Source: Bacillota bacterium
GTDB taxonomy: Bacteria > Bacillota > Clostridia > Acetivibrionales > DTU013
DNA: 64,000 bases
Assembly (NCBI GenBank): GCA_023433505.1
Contig: JAEZCO010000070.1
Coordinates: 62,001 to 126,000 of the forward strand
Direction: 5' to 3'
A program made the translations under genes and the position numbers. The notes below the pieces were generated by a model that saw only the letters and a list, made by a program, of their open reading frames with translations, did no database searches and was not told where the DNA came from. How positions within the stretch are numbered: position 1 is the first letter of the stretch; every line of letters starts with the position of its first letter. Shown piece by piece: positions 8,563 through 17,634 of this stretch.

Positions 8563-10200
8563 ATGAAGCTTTCAAAAACAACGGCTTGTTTTTTTTATTT
8601 ATTTCTCATCATCGCTTTTTTACTTACTGCCTGCACGGGAAAACCTTCCGTTCAACCGACAGATGGCACCGGCGTGGGCAAAAATATTGAAACCGTGCCG
8701 AATGCAGCAGCTCCCATTACGCTGGACCTCTATATAAATTACAACTGGTGGCCCAAAGATAAGGAAGACTGGGGAAACGACCTGGCATCCAAAGAGATCA
8801 CAAGACTTACCGGCGTCACCTTGAATATTGAAAAGCCCGACAATTCCGGGGATAGCATGAGGCTGAACATGATGATGTCAACGGGAGACTTTCCGGATAT
8901 GATAATGGCGGATGACGGCGTCATCATTAAAAAGCTGATTCAAAAGGGGATGTTTGAACCGTTGGATGAGATGATCAGCCGGTATGGACAGGATATTATA
9001 AAAAATGTCGGATGGGATTATCTCAAGGAGTTTTGTGCCGAGACCAACGGCGAAATATACGGATTACCCCATGGAATTACTTTTGAAGGACAGGCTCCGG
9101 AATCCGGAGGCGGGGTCCTGGTACTCAAAGGGCTGTATGAGCGCCTGGGATCGCCGCCCCTTGATACGCCGGAAGATGTATACAATTACCTTGTAAGCGT
9201 CAGGGACAGCGGATTAAAAACGAAAAACGGCGATTCTTACCTGCCCAGTACCTTTGACTGGCCAACCCAGGATCTGTCGGGCTCCTTTGGCGTCCGGTTC
9301 TTCTCCATCGACGGAGGAAGCTATGTCTATGGCGAGGATAAAAAGGTGGTGCATGCTTTAAGGGTACCTGAAATGAAGGATATTTTTTATTTTACCAGCA
9401 AGCTGTTCCGGGAGAAGCTGATTGATCAGGAATGGCTGCTGCAGGATGAGGCGACCGCTTTTAACAAACTGATTTCGGGCAGAATCGCCATGTACTTTCC
9501 GACCAACGCTTTCGGGTGGCTTGATGAATATAACGACCGGCTGGAAAACGTGGCGGGAGATTCCTACATGCTGGTGAAAACACCGTTGAACCCCGGCCTC
9601 AAGGATGTAAAATATAATCTTGTACGGAAAAGACCCTGGAGCAGGATTTATATCACCACGCAATGCAAGGACCCCAAGCGGGCCATGGAATTTCTTAACT
9701 GGCAATCCGGCGAAACCGGACAATATGTATCGAGAATAGGGCCCGAGGGAGTGGTATGGACACGGGGCGACGACGGCAAGCCCGCCGTTACCGAAGAATA
9801 CGCAGGGAAGCTTTCAGCGGGCAGAGATAAGGCTTTAAGTGAAATAGGGTATTATAAATGGTGTTTTTTGCAGAACAACATATTTACCGAAAACGCCGTT
9901 ATTGCTTTAATGACGCCGGAAGAGAGAAGTGAACGGAGAGCCAGGGCGGAGATCATCACAAAGAGCATGTGGTATGCTCCGGAGCTCGAGCGGCTGGCCA
10001 TCGATCCGACGTCAAAAACGGGAATAGCCAATACGAGAATAAATTCCTATTTCGGAACAATGGACAGAAAGCTGTATATGGCGCAGAGCGATGAAGAGTT
10101 CGAAATGTTGTATAACCGCGCACTGCCGGCCATGGATGAGCTCGGCCTTAGAGAGGTAGAGGCTGAGCTGAACAGGCAGGTGGCAAAAAATCTGAAATAG
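8563..10200 (+). CDS. Extracellular solute-binding lipoprotein, ABC sugar transporter (1)
   Basis: I choose the ATG at 8563 because a GGGGGAG site precedes it and it gives a clean lipoprotein signal (MKLSKTTACFFYLFLIIAFL then LTAC, lipobox Cys about residue 23). An in-frame upstream ATG at 8530 lacks these features. The mature part is a family-1 (LplA-like) solute-binding protein of about 520 residues, tethered outside the membrane to capture oligosaccharides. No permease gene follows; the next genes are the YesN/YesM pair. It may share the permeases at 23356-25195 or report substrate to the sensor kinase. A repeat element begins immediately after its stop codon. Confidence 0.87.
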   Translation: MKLSKTTACFFYLFLIIAFLLTACTGKPSVQPTDGTGVGKNIETVPNAAAPITLDLYINYNWWPKDKEDWGNDLASKEITRLTGVTLNIEKPDNSGDSMRLNMMMSTGDFPDMIMADDGVIIKKLIQKGMFEPLDEMISRYGQDIIKNVGWDYLKEFCAETNGEIYGLPHGITFEGQAPESGGGVLVLKGLYERLGSPPLDTPEDVYNYLVSVRDSGLKTKNGDSYLPSTFDWPTQDLSGSFGVRFFSIDGGSYVYGEDKKVVHALRVPEMKDIFYFTSKLFREKLIDQEWLLQDEATAFNKLISGRIAMYFPTNAFGWLDEYNDRLENVAGDSYMLVKTPLNPGLKDVKYNLVRKRPWSRIYITTQCKDPKRAMEFLNWQSGETGQYVSRIGPEGVVWTRGDDGKPAVTEEYAGKLSAGRDKALSEIGYYKWCFLQNNIFTENAVIALMTPEERSERRARAEIITKSMWYAPELERLAIDPTSKTGIANTRINSYFGTMDRKLYMAQSDEEFEMLYNRALPAMDELGLREVEAELNRQVAKNLK

Positions 10201-10207
10201 AAGGTGC

Positions 10208-10456
10208 TTGAACAACGTCACAGTCCCCCTCCTCTAAGGTGGGGGTAACCAATTGAAAGAGCTGTCAGTAGTACTACAGCGAAAACTACCAGGAGATAAT
10301 AGATGATGTTTTCGCTGAAGTATAAGTGGAGGGTTGCAATCCCCAACAGACGTTGTTTAAACGCCACGTATAGGCGTGGCGCACGAAGTGCAGCGAAGGG
10401 CGAATTCATTTCGCCCGCAGCGAGGGGGTATGGGGGCCTGCCCCCATTGGAAATGG
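10208..10456. repeat. MITE-like structured repeat, full copy
   Basis: The element begins with TTGAACAACGTCACAG and a G+C-rich hairpin (CCCCCTCC / GGTGGGGG, 10219-10247). An inverted partner GACGTTGTTTAAA lies near 10350. The right part contains hairpins GCCACG/CGTGGC and GGGCGAA/TTCGCCC. The right part recurs at 19715-19795, the left end at 23252-23295, and both ends joined at 19691-19795. It encodes no protein and fills nearly all of the spacer before the regulator gene. Confidence 0.6.
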
Positions 10457-10473
10457 AAGAGGGTGGGTATAAA

Positions 10474-12093
10474 ATGTACCGGATGCTGATCGTAGAGGAT
10501 GAGGAAATCGAGCGCGAAGGCTTGAGAGATCTTTTTGACTGGGAGGATATGGGGATTCAGGTGGTGGGAGCGGTAGAAAGCGGCGAAAGCGCTGTAGAAT
10601 TTGCTTCTGAAAATGAATTCGATATTCTTTTTACCGACATCAAGCTGACCGGAATGACGGGACTGGAATTAGCCGGCATGCTGAGCCACAGCAATCCAAA
10701 GCTTAAGGTGATTATATCCAGCGGTTACAGGGATTTTGAATACGCCAGGACTGCCGTTGAGCTGGATGCCTACGGCTATCTTTCCAAGCCGGTGGAGATG
10801 GACGAACTCCGGAAGGTAATGACGAAGGTGCTCAATACCTGCAGGCAGGAGAAATCAGAGCACCTGGAAAAAGAAAGATTGAAAAAGCTGGTCAGCGAGA
10901 GCATGCCCTTCCTTAAAAGTAATTTTTTCAATTATTTGCTGCACAATTCTCCGAGCGACGGTGCGATTGCTGAAAACCTAGAGTATTTCGGCATTCCCTT
11001 TTTCTCCGGACAATACATGGCCCTGGCGGTGGAAATTGACGATCTGGACAACTGCAAGGCGGAGGAGGACGAGGATCAGGACCAGGCATATATCAAGACC
11101 TTTGAGGTACTGGAGAGTATCAACGGCTTTAAGACAGAGCTGAAGACGGAAGCCTTCTATGTATCGGAAGGCAGATTTTGCATCATTATCAACACCCGTG
11201 AGGAAAAGCCAAAGCTTCTGTATGAGCGAATCCTATCCTATGCAACGGAGCTCCAGAAAAAAATCAATGAAAAGTGCGATGTCAACATAACCCTGGGCAT
11301 CGGACGGTTTGCCCCCAGACTGGCGGACATCAGAAGCTCGTACAGAGAGGCTTGCAAGGCCGTTGAATACAAATTCTACATGGGCTCGAACCAGATCATA
11401 AACTATCTTGATATCATTTGCGACGACAATAAAGACAGCATCTTTGATCTGGAAGAAATAGAAAAAAGGATTTTATCCGGAATAGAGCTGTGTGACAGGG
11501 ATACGCTCAATGGCAGCATCAATAGCCTTTTCTCCCATTTGAACAGCCAGAGCAGATATTCCAACGCCTATACGAGAAATGTCTGCATCAACCTGCTTTC
11601 CAGGGCGTCCATCCTTCTGATGGAGATGCATGAGAGCTTCGATGCCATCTTCGGCAAGGAAACCTTTGTGTGGGAAAAAATTACCCGGTTTGATAATATC
11701 TTCGATATCCAGCAATGGTTCAAGAATATTTTCAATACCATCCTGGAGCATTTGCTGGAGCGGAAAGAAGGGCACAATAAGAAAATCATCAAGGATATCC
11801 TGAAGATTATTGAAGAAAATTACGGCAAGAATTTGACCATCATGGACATATCCAATGCAGTCTATCTGTCGCCGAACTACATCAGCATCATTTTTAAGAA
11901 GGAGATCGGCGAGAGCTTTACCGATTTTCTTGTGAAATTCAGGCTGGAGAAGGCAAGAAAAATGCTGAAGGAGACCAGCCTGAAGGTCTATCAGGTAGGC
12001 GGCATGGTTGGGTACAGCAATATTTCCTATTTCTGTTCCATCTTCAAAAACTATTATGGAGTGAGCCCCAGTGAGTATAGAGAGAAGGCTTAA
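10474..12093 (+). CDS. YesN-type response regulator with AraC HTH
   Basis: The start is set at the ATG at 10474, preceded by GAGGGTGGG; upstream in-frame codons lie inside the repeat element. The ~539-residue protein has a receiver domain (LIVEDEEIEREGL; phospho-acceptor Asp in ILFTDIKLTGMTG; YLSKPVEMDEL), a ~250-residue linker domain typical of YesN proteins, and a C-terminal AraC double HTH (NLTIMDISNAVYLSPNYIS, YQVGGMVGYSNISYFCSIFK). It overlaps the kinase gene by 23 nt, so the two are translationally coupled. It probably activates the neighbouring transporter and glycosidase genes when the kinase senses an extracellular saccharide. Confidence 0.93.
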   Translation: MYRMLIVEDEEIEREGLRDLFDWEDMGIQVVGAVESGESAVEFASENEFDILFTDIKLTGMTGLELAGMLSHSNPKLKVIISSGYRDFEYARTAVELDAYGYLSKPVEMDELRKVMTKVLNTCRQEKSEHLEKERLKKLVSESMPFLKSNFFNYLLHNSPSDGAIAENLEYFGIPFFSGQYMALAVEIDDLDNCKAEEDEDQDQAYIKTFEVLESINGFKTELKTEAFYVSEGRFCIIINTREEKPKLLYERILSYATELQKKINEKCDVNITLGIGRFAPRLADIRSSYREACKAVEYKFYMGSNQIINYLDIICDDNKDSIFDLEEIEKRILSGIELCDRDTLNGSINSLFSHLNSQSRYSNAYTRNVCINLLSRASILLMEMHESFDAIFGKETFVWEKITRFDNIFDIQQWFKNIFNTILEHLLERKEGHNKKIIKDILKIIEENYGKNLTIMDISNAVYLSPNYISIIFKKEIGESFTDFLVKFRLEKARKMLKETSLKVYQVGGMVGYSNISYFCSIFKNYYGVSPSEYREKA

Positions 12094-13858
12094 GAAGCCG
12101 GCAGTGGCACAATTGCTATATAAAAGATTTATCGACATGAAGATCAGCCGCAAGCTTGCCATATCCTATCTGGCGGGCGCTGCGGCATGCATGATTATCC
12201 TGAGCATATTTTATTATACCAATACCAAGAATTATATTGATATCCAGACCAAGGAGCTTATTCAGCAGACATTAAAGCAGGCCAAGGATAATATCGACGA
12301 CAAGGTGGTGCTGTACAACATGCTGGCGGATTCGGTATGCCTGAACACCAATCTCCAGGATATCCTCTTCGACGAATATCCGGTGCCTTCAGACAAGCTG
12401 GATGCCCAGAGCTGGATCTTTGGCTACTCCAGACCTTTGAAAAGCAGCTATAAGGACCTATCCGGGGTCAGTCTCATCATAGGCAATACAACCATTCCGC
12501 CCTATGGAAAAGAAATTATTATGGAGAGTACCGTAGAAAACGAAGAATGGTACAAGCACATCCTGGCGTCAGGCAGTAAAACCGTATGGCTCAGCAATGA
12601 TGAAACGGAAATGACCGGTAAAATCGTCCTTGGCCGCGAGCTTGACCATACGCTCTTTGACACTTTTTTAGGCGTTTTTCGTATTGAGCTGAATTCGGAC
12701 AGCTTTTTTAATGCCCTCCGGGAAGTGGGAAAGAACGGCAAAGGCTGGTTTGATATCATTGATGCCAGAGGCAATTATGTATATAAGGGAATGGACTCCG
12801 GCGATGCCGAAGCGGACAGCTCCATTTACAATGACTACAAAAACCTTCTTTTGCAGGAGCATGACAATTCTTCTGTGATCGAACTGAACAATGACCAGTA
12901 TATGACCTTGCGGGATACAGTGGCTTATACCGGCTGGAGCATTATCTATACCATTCCGTTGAGCAGCTTCACAGATGCCGTGAAAAAGCTCCAGGTGGCC
13001 TCCATAGGCTTTTTATTGCTTTGCGCCCTGCTCTTTATCGCCATTTCATGGTTTCTGGCCTCTGTTTTTACCAAAAAAATACGGGAGCTTTCCCACTCCA
13101 TGGAGAAAATTCAGACAGGACAGTTCGACGTATATATCGCCTATCCCGGCAATGATGAAATCGGCCATCTGATCGGCGGCTTCAATGTCATGGCCCGCAA
13201 GCTGAAGGAGCTGGTGGAAGAGAATTATACCATAAAGATAAAGGAAAAGGAATCGGAGCTGAAGGCCCTCCAGGCCCAAATCAACCCCCATTTCCTTTAC
13301 AATACCCTTGCCTCCATAAGCATGCTGGGAATGAGGGTGGGAGGAGAGGACATCACCTCCATGTCAAACTCTCTTGCCAGGTTTTATAAAATAGCGTTAA
13401 GTAAAGGAAGCAGCATCATCCGGGTTAAGGATGAAGTGGAGCATGTAAAGGCGTATATGGAAATCCAGGGAATACGCTTTAAAAACAAGGTAAGCATGTC
13501 CTATGACGTGGATGAATCCATCCTGGAGGCCAAAACCCTGAAGCTGATGCTGCAGCCTTTTGTGGAAAACGCTATAGGACACGGTTTATGGAAGGATAAG
13601 AAATCCATTACCATCAATCTGGTGGTAAAGCGGGTGGAGGATAAAATCATCTGGCGTATCATCGATGACGGCGTCGGCATCAGCAAAACAAATATGGAAG
13701 CCATCCTGCGGTCCGACGAGAATTTCGCCCAGGGCTACGGAATCGTCAACGTAGATCAGCGGGTCAAGCTTTATTTCGGAGATGTGTACGGCGTAAACAT
13801 TTTCAGCCGCAGCGGGATTGGCACCACCGTAACAATCAATACCCCCTATGAGGTGTAA
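12071..13858 (+). CDS. YesM-type sensor histidine kinase
   Basis: The GTG start at 12071 has a GGAG site 9 nt upstream within the preceding gene; an in-frame ATG at 12137 is the alternative. Two membrane helices (~residues 31-50 and ~300-325) flank an extracellular sensor domain. A HAMP domain follows, then the His-kinase box (ALQAQINPHFLYNTLASIS, with the phospho-accepting His) and a HATPase domain (PFVENAIGHGL, IIDDGVGI, GYGIVNVDQRV). It phosphorylates the regulator encoded just upstream. Membrane-located; the family senses carbohydrates, often through a solute-binding protein. Confidence 0.93.
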   Translation: MSIERRLKKPAVAQLLYKRFIDMKISRKLAISYLAGAAACMIILSIFYYTNTKNYIDIQTKELIQQTLKQAKDNIDDKVVLYNMLADSVCLNTNLQDILFDEYPVPSDKLDAQSWIFGYSRPLKSSYKDLSGVSLIIGNTTIPPYGKEIIMESTVENEEWYKHILASGSKTVWLSNDETEMTGKIVLGRELDHTLFDTFLGVFRIELNSDSFFNALREVGKNGKGWFDIIDARGNYVYKGMDSGDAEADSSIYNDYKNLLLQEHDNSSVIELNNDQYMTLRDTVAYTGWSIIYTIPLSSFTDAVKKLQVASIGFLLLCALLFIAISWFLASVFTKKIRELSHSMEKIQTGQFDVYIAYPGNDEIGHLIGGFNVMARKLKELVEENYTIKIKEKESELKALQAQINPHFLYNTLASISMLGMRVGGEDITSMSNSLARFYKIALSKGSSIIRVKDEVEHVKAYMEIQGIRFKNKVSMSYDVDESILEAKTLKLMLQPFVENAIGHGLWKDKKSITINLVVKRVEDKIIWRIIDDGVGISKTNMEAILRSDENFAQGYGIVNVDQRVKLYFGDVYGVNIFSRSGIGTTVTINTPYEV

Positions 13859-13879
13859 GCAGGACGTTTTTTCCTTCTG

Positions 13880-13909
13880 TTGTTCACAGGCTTTTTTGCA
13901 TGGTATAAT
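13880..13909 (+). promoter_or_regulatory. Sigma-A-type promoter close to the start codon
   Basis: -35 TTGTTC (13880-13885), 18-nt spacer, -10 TATAAT (13904-13909). The start codon used below lies only 17 nt after the -10, so the leader would be very short. Confidence 0.55.
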
Positions 13910-13926
13910 GGATGAAAGGTGATTCG

Positions 13927-14793
13927 ATGCATCAGTTTAAAGTGAGCGACTTTATCAACCAGCAGGAAAATATAAATATTTTTAAGTATGACACGAATGC
14001 CAATGAGCTTGAGCATACCCATGAGTTTCTGGAAATTGTATATATAATGAAGGGCAAAGGCCAGCATTATATTAACGGGACCTGCTACAACGTGAGGAAA
14101 GGGGACCTGCTGTTCATTAATTTCGGGCAGTCCCATGCCTTTAGCTCCCATGACACCATGGAAATTGTCAATTGTCTCATCAGCCCTGAATTCATCGACC
14201 GGGAGCTGATTCATTCTGAAAATGCCAATGAAATCCTGGCCCTTACCGCCTTTGAGGACTTCGGGAACAGGGTTGACAAGCTGATACCCATGATCAGCTT
14301 CAAAGGAAAGGAGCTCATAGAGGTGGAAACACTGATCGGATGTATGATGGATGAGCTCAATTTGAAAGGCACCAACTATAGAACTGCGCTGCGAGGGTAT
14401 CTGCTGGTGCTGTTGACCAAGATATTCAGAGAAATGCAGAAAAAGGACTATGACATCGTACTAAAAAATTTCAGCAGGATCACGCCGGAAATCCTTGAAT
14501 ATATAGAAAAAAACTGCTATGAGAAAATATCGCTGAAGGAATTGGCGCAAAAGTGCTTTTACAATCCCTCTTATTTCAGCAGGGTTTTTAAGGATTACTA
14601 CGGTAAAAACCTGATGGAATTCATCCACGAAAAAAGAGTGAATGAAGCAATGCGGTTGATAAAGGAAACGGATATGAGCATCGAGTCTGTGGCCTACAGC
14701 GTAGGATACAGTGACAGGAAGCAATTCTATAAAATATTTAAAGAGTATATAGGGATGACTCCCAGCAAGGCGAGGACGACTACCACAAAATAG
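13927..14793 (+). CDS. AraC family transcriptional regulator with cupin sensor
   Basis: The ATG at 13927 is chosen because AAAGGTG precedes it; an ATG at 13912 has no such site. About 288 residues: an N-terminal cupin (ELEHTHEFLEIVYIMKGKG, GDLLFINFGQSHAF) that usually binds a sugar, and a C-terminal AraC double HTH (ISLKELAQKCFYNPSYFSRVFK, SIESVAYSVGYSDRKQFYKIFK). It follows the two-component pair and precedes the hydrolase genes, so it is likely a second local regulator of the locus. Confidence 0.9.
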   Translation: MHQFKVSDFINQQENINIFKYDTNANELEHTHEFLEIVYIMKGKGQHYINGTCYNVRKGDLLFINFGQSHAFSSHDTMEIVNCLISPEFIDRELIHSENANEILALTAFEDFGNRVDKLIPMISFKGKELIEVETLIGCMMDELNLKGTNYRTALRGYLLVLLTKIFREMQKKDYDIVLKNFSRITPEILEYIEKNCYEKISLKELAQKCFYNPSYFSRVFKDYYGKNLMEFIHEKRVNEAMRLIKETDMSIESVAYSVGYSDRKQFYKIFKEYIGMTPSKARTTTTK

Positions 14794-14879
14794 GCCACAA
14801 GATAGCAAAACCACACTATCGTTTCACAAGGCACCTTCCGGTAAAATAGAGTCAAATAGCTATAGAAGAAGGTGTTTAT

Positions 14880-16385
14880 ATGATATTGTCGTTAAAGGAA
14901 TACCGTGACAGCGTACTTGGCTGCTGGATGGGGAAAAGCATCGGCGGGACGCTGGGGGCTCCGATGGAATGGAAAAGGCAGGTCAACAATGTGACCTTTT
15001 ATACGCAGGAAACCGACGGAAATCCCCTGCCCAATGATGATCTGGATTTGCAGCTGATTTGGCTCACGGCGCTGGAAGAAAAGGGCATTGATATCGACGC
15101 TGTGACGCTGGGAGAATACTGGCTTTATTTCATCACTCCCCACTGGGCGGAATACGGGAATGCCAAAATAAATATGAAATCGGGCCTTTATCCGCCCCTC
15201 AGCGGGATTGAAAACAATCCGTACAAGGACAGCTGCGGCGCTTTTATCCGGTCCGAAATCTGGGCGTGTATCGCTCCCGGATGTCCGGAGACAGCGGTAA
15301 AATATGCCTGTGAGGATGCAAAAGTCGACCATGGAAACGGAGAAGGCGTCTATGCCGAAATTTTTTGCGCAGCCCTTGAAAGTGCAGCTTTCCTGGTTAA
15401 AGACGTCACGAAGCTCATTGATATCGGCCTGTCCTATATCCCCTCCGATTGCGGTATTGCACAGGTGATCAGGCTGGTGATTGAAGCCCATCGTGCCGGA
15501 ACGCCCTATCTCGAAGTCCGGGATGAGATATTCAACAAGTATAGGGCCCAATACATGAGCTATGCCGGCATATCCCAGGAGGACAGGGATAAAGGCTTTG
15601 CGGACGGTCCGGTAGGCTGGGATGCTCCGGCGAATATAGGTTTCATTGTCATAGGCCTTTTGTATGGGGAAGGCGATTTTGAAAAGTCGCTTTGCTTTAC
15701 GGTAAATTGCGGAGAAGATACCGACTGTACGGCAGCGACTATCGGATCAATTTATGGCATCATTCATGGCTTCGGCGCCATACCCCAAAAATGGATCACT
15801 CCCATCGGGCGGGGGATCAAAACCATGTGCCTGAACCTCGGGGAGCTTCAGGGCACGCTTCCTGCCGATATCGATGCTTTGGCCGCCAGGGTGGAGCGGC
15901 AGGCAAAGCAGGTGGTTTTAAGATATATCCCAGCCCTCGAGCTTTCCGAGCATAAAGAAACCGATCTCTCGGGGTTTAAGACGGAAAACCTTTATTCAAA
16001 AGCAGGAGGGAAGCCGGTCTATGCCGGACTTGACAGCTGCTTGTTCAAATACGATTTCTTTGATGTTGAGCTGGAATATCCCCAGGGGCCTTATATTAAA
16101 GACAACACGCCCCAGAAGTTGAAAGTGAAGATATCCAACCGGTACAGGACGCCGGAGTATATAAATATCAAATGGTATCTGGATGAGGGCTGGTCCGTGA
16201 CCCCCTCAAGATCCGGCAAGATATTTGTAGGTGCATGGAATGAGAATGGTGTCCGGGTGGAATTTGATATAACCGCCGTGAAAGCTGCCGGCGGAGTAAA
16301 CCGGTGTGTGCTTGAATTGACAGTGGAAGGAAAGCATACGATCATGCTCGTCCCCGTTGTGCTGCTAAATGGCAGCTATAAGTAA
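14880..16385 (+). CDS. ADP-ribosylglycohydrolase family protein with C-terminal beta-domain
   Basis: A 501-residue protein preceded by AAGAAGGTG. Residues ~1-340 match the ADP-ribosylglycohydrolase fold: GCWMGKSIGGTLGAP near the N-terminus, a metal-binding acidic cluster NDDLDLQ, and the C-terminal metal motif CGEDTDCTAATIGSIYG. Residues ~370-500 are a beta-sandwich-like extension not found in the basic family. In carbohydrate loci such proteins are common and may act on N- or O-glycosidic bonds rather than on ADP-ribosylated proteins. No signal peptide, so cytoplasmic. Substrate unknown. Confidence 0.85.
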   Translation: MILSLKEYRDSVLGCWMGKSIGGTLGAPMEWKRQVNNVTFYTQETDGNPLPNDDLDLQLIWLTALEEKGIDIDAVTLGEYWLYFITPHWAEYGNAKINMKSGLYPPLSGIENNPYKDSCGAFIRSEIWACIAPGCPETAVKYACEDAKVDHGNGEGVYAEIFCAALESAAFLVKDVTKLIDIGLSYIPSDCGIAQVIRLVIEAHRAGTPYLEVRDEIFNKYRAQYMSYAGISQEDRDKGFADGPVGWDAPANIGFIVIGLLYGEGDFEKSLCFTVNCGEDTDCTAATIGSIYGIIHGFGAIPQKWITPIGRGIKTMCLNLGELQGTLPADIDALAARVERQAKQVVLRYIPALELSEHKETDLSGFKTENLYSKAGGKPVYAGLDSCLFKYDFFDVELEYPQGPYIKDNTPQKLKVKISNRYRTPEYINIKWYLDEGWSVTPSRSGKIFVGAWNENGVRVEFDITAVKAAGGVNRCVLELTVEGKHTIMLVPVVLLNGSYK

Positions 16386-16400
16386 AAATTTGTGACTAAG

Positions 16401-16740
16401 GTGATGGAGATGGCGATCAATGATCGCCGCTACATTTTTCATCCTCAAGTGTACCACTCTGTGGCAGGAGCATTGGTATGAAAAATGTGATGGGGATGGC
16501 GATCAATGATCGCCGCTACATTTTTCATCCTCAAGTGTACCACTCTGTGACAGGAGCATTGGTATGAAAAGGTGATGGGGATGGCGATCAATGATCGCCG
16601 CTACATTTTTCATCCTTAAGTGTACCACTCTGTGGCAGGGGCCTTGGTATGAAAATGTGATGGAGATGGCGATCAATGATCGCCGCTACATTTTTCATCC
16701 TCAAGTGTACCACTCTGTGACAGGAGCATTGGTATGAAAA
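16401..16740. repeat. Four tandem ~85-bp repeats with a palindromic core
   Basis: Units start at 16401, 16487, 16572 and 16657 and are 84-86 bp long, nearly identical. Each begins GTGATGGRGAT, contains the palindrome GGCGATCA-A-TGATCGCC and ends GGTATGAAAA. Differences are few single-base changes. A related single palindrome lies at 16758-16774. No convincing gene is encoded; this fills most of the 495-base spacer. Confidence 0.9.
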
Positions 16741-16757
16741 GAGGAATCCAATGTAGG

Positions 16758-16774
16758 GGCGACCAGTGGTCGCC
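16758..16774. repeat. Palindrome related to the tandem units
   Basis: GGCGACCA-G-TGGTCGCC has the same 8-1-8 architecture as the cores of the upstream tandem units, with paired compensatory changes in the stem. Confidence 0.6.
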
Positions 16775-16880
16775 CACCTGACTTTCATTCAATATTGACA
16801 AGGACATAAATAGATTCAGCCGGATATTGCGACACATATCCGGCTATTTTATACTGAAAAAGGAAGAGGGGGTATTGGAT

Positions 16881-17609
16881 ATGGACAACAAATTGCCCGC
16901 AGAGGTTCAAATGCAGTTCATGCGGCCGGACCAGCTTGAAGCCAGAGGGAGAGCGTTTCCGGTGGTTTATGTGCCCTTTGGTTTGATTGAATGGCATGGC
17001 AAACACCTGCCGCTGGGAAACGATGGGCTGAAAGCCCATGCCATCCTTGTAAAATGTGCCCAGCAGTTTGGCGGAGCAGTTTATCCTCCCATCTGGTTCC
17101 ATTCATTTTTCAACCAGGAGCATCTGGTGCCGGTGCTCAGTGACTTTTTCGGAAGGCTGAAGAAAACCGGTTTCCGGGTGATCATCGGAGTATCGGGCCA
17201 TAACATGCAGGAACAGATTGAAATGATGGAAAAGGCTCTGGAGCCCGTAACTGCCGATGAGACTATAAAAGGTGCGGCGCTGTGGGAAATGACCTTGAGC
17301 CGGGGTGAAGAATCCGACACGGATCACGCGGCGAAATGGGAAACGTCAAATATGATGTTTTTTTATCCTGAGCTGGTAAATATGAAGGCATTGGGAGATC
17401 AGCCAATGAATCTGGATATGAAGCCGCCTCACGGAATCGGGGGGCTGGACCCCCGGACCCATGCAAGTGCCGCTGTGGGGGAACGGAATTGCGAGCTTTG
17501 TGCAAAAGCCATCGGTGAAAAGGCACAGGAGCTGCTTAACTCGCTGCCGCCAGAATTCAGGAACTTCAATACGGAAGGGATCTTTCCCGACAACTGGTGG
17601 TTTGTATAA
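16881..17609 (+). CDS. Creatininase family amidohydrolase
   Basis: The ATG at 16881 is chosen because GAAGAGGGGG precedes it; an in-frame ATG at 16827 has no site. The 242-residue protein shows the family metal-binding signature IEWHGKHLPLGND and a second motif GVSGHNMQEQ. Creatininase-fold enzymes are Zn or Mn cyclic-amide hydrolases, and many in sugar loci have unknown substrates. The stop is close to the next gene, so the two are probably co-transcribed. Cytoplasmic. Confidence 0.85.
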   Translation: MDNKLPAEVQMQFMRPDQLEARGRAFPVVYVPFGLIEWHGKHLPLGNDGLKAHAILVKCAQQFGGAVYPPIWFHSFFNQEHLVPVLSDFFGRLKKTGFRVIIGVSGHNMQEQIEMMEKALEPVTADETIKGAALWEMTLSRGEESDTDHAAKWETSNMMFFYPELVNMKALGDQPMNLDMKPPHGIGGLDPRTHASAAVGERNCELCAKAIGEKAQELLNSLPPEFRNFNTEGIFPDNWWFV

Positions 17610-17634
17610 AACGATAATGGAGAGCGATAATCAA

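Noticed and set aside
11473..12162. 229-codon minus-strand open frame
   Set aside because: It is the antisense shadow of the YesN/YesM genes.
14892..15551. 219-codon minus-strand open frame
   Set aside because: It is antisense to the ADP-ribosylglycohydrolase family gene.
16401..16740. CRISPR array
   Set aside because: The whole 85-bp unit repeats, without variable spacers, and no cas genes are nearby.
16588..16788. Small minus-strand reading frame in the tandem repeats
   Set aside because: The translation is just the repeated DNA unit; no start signal or family.
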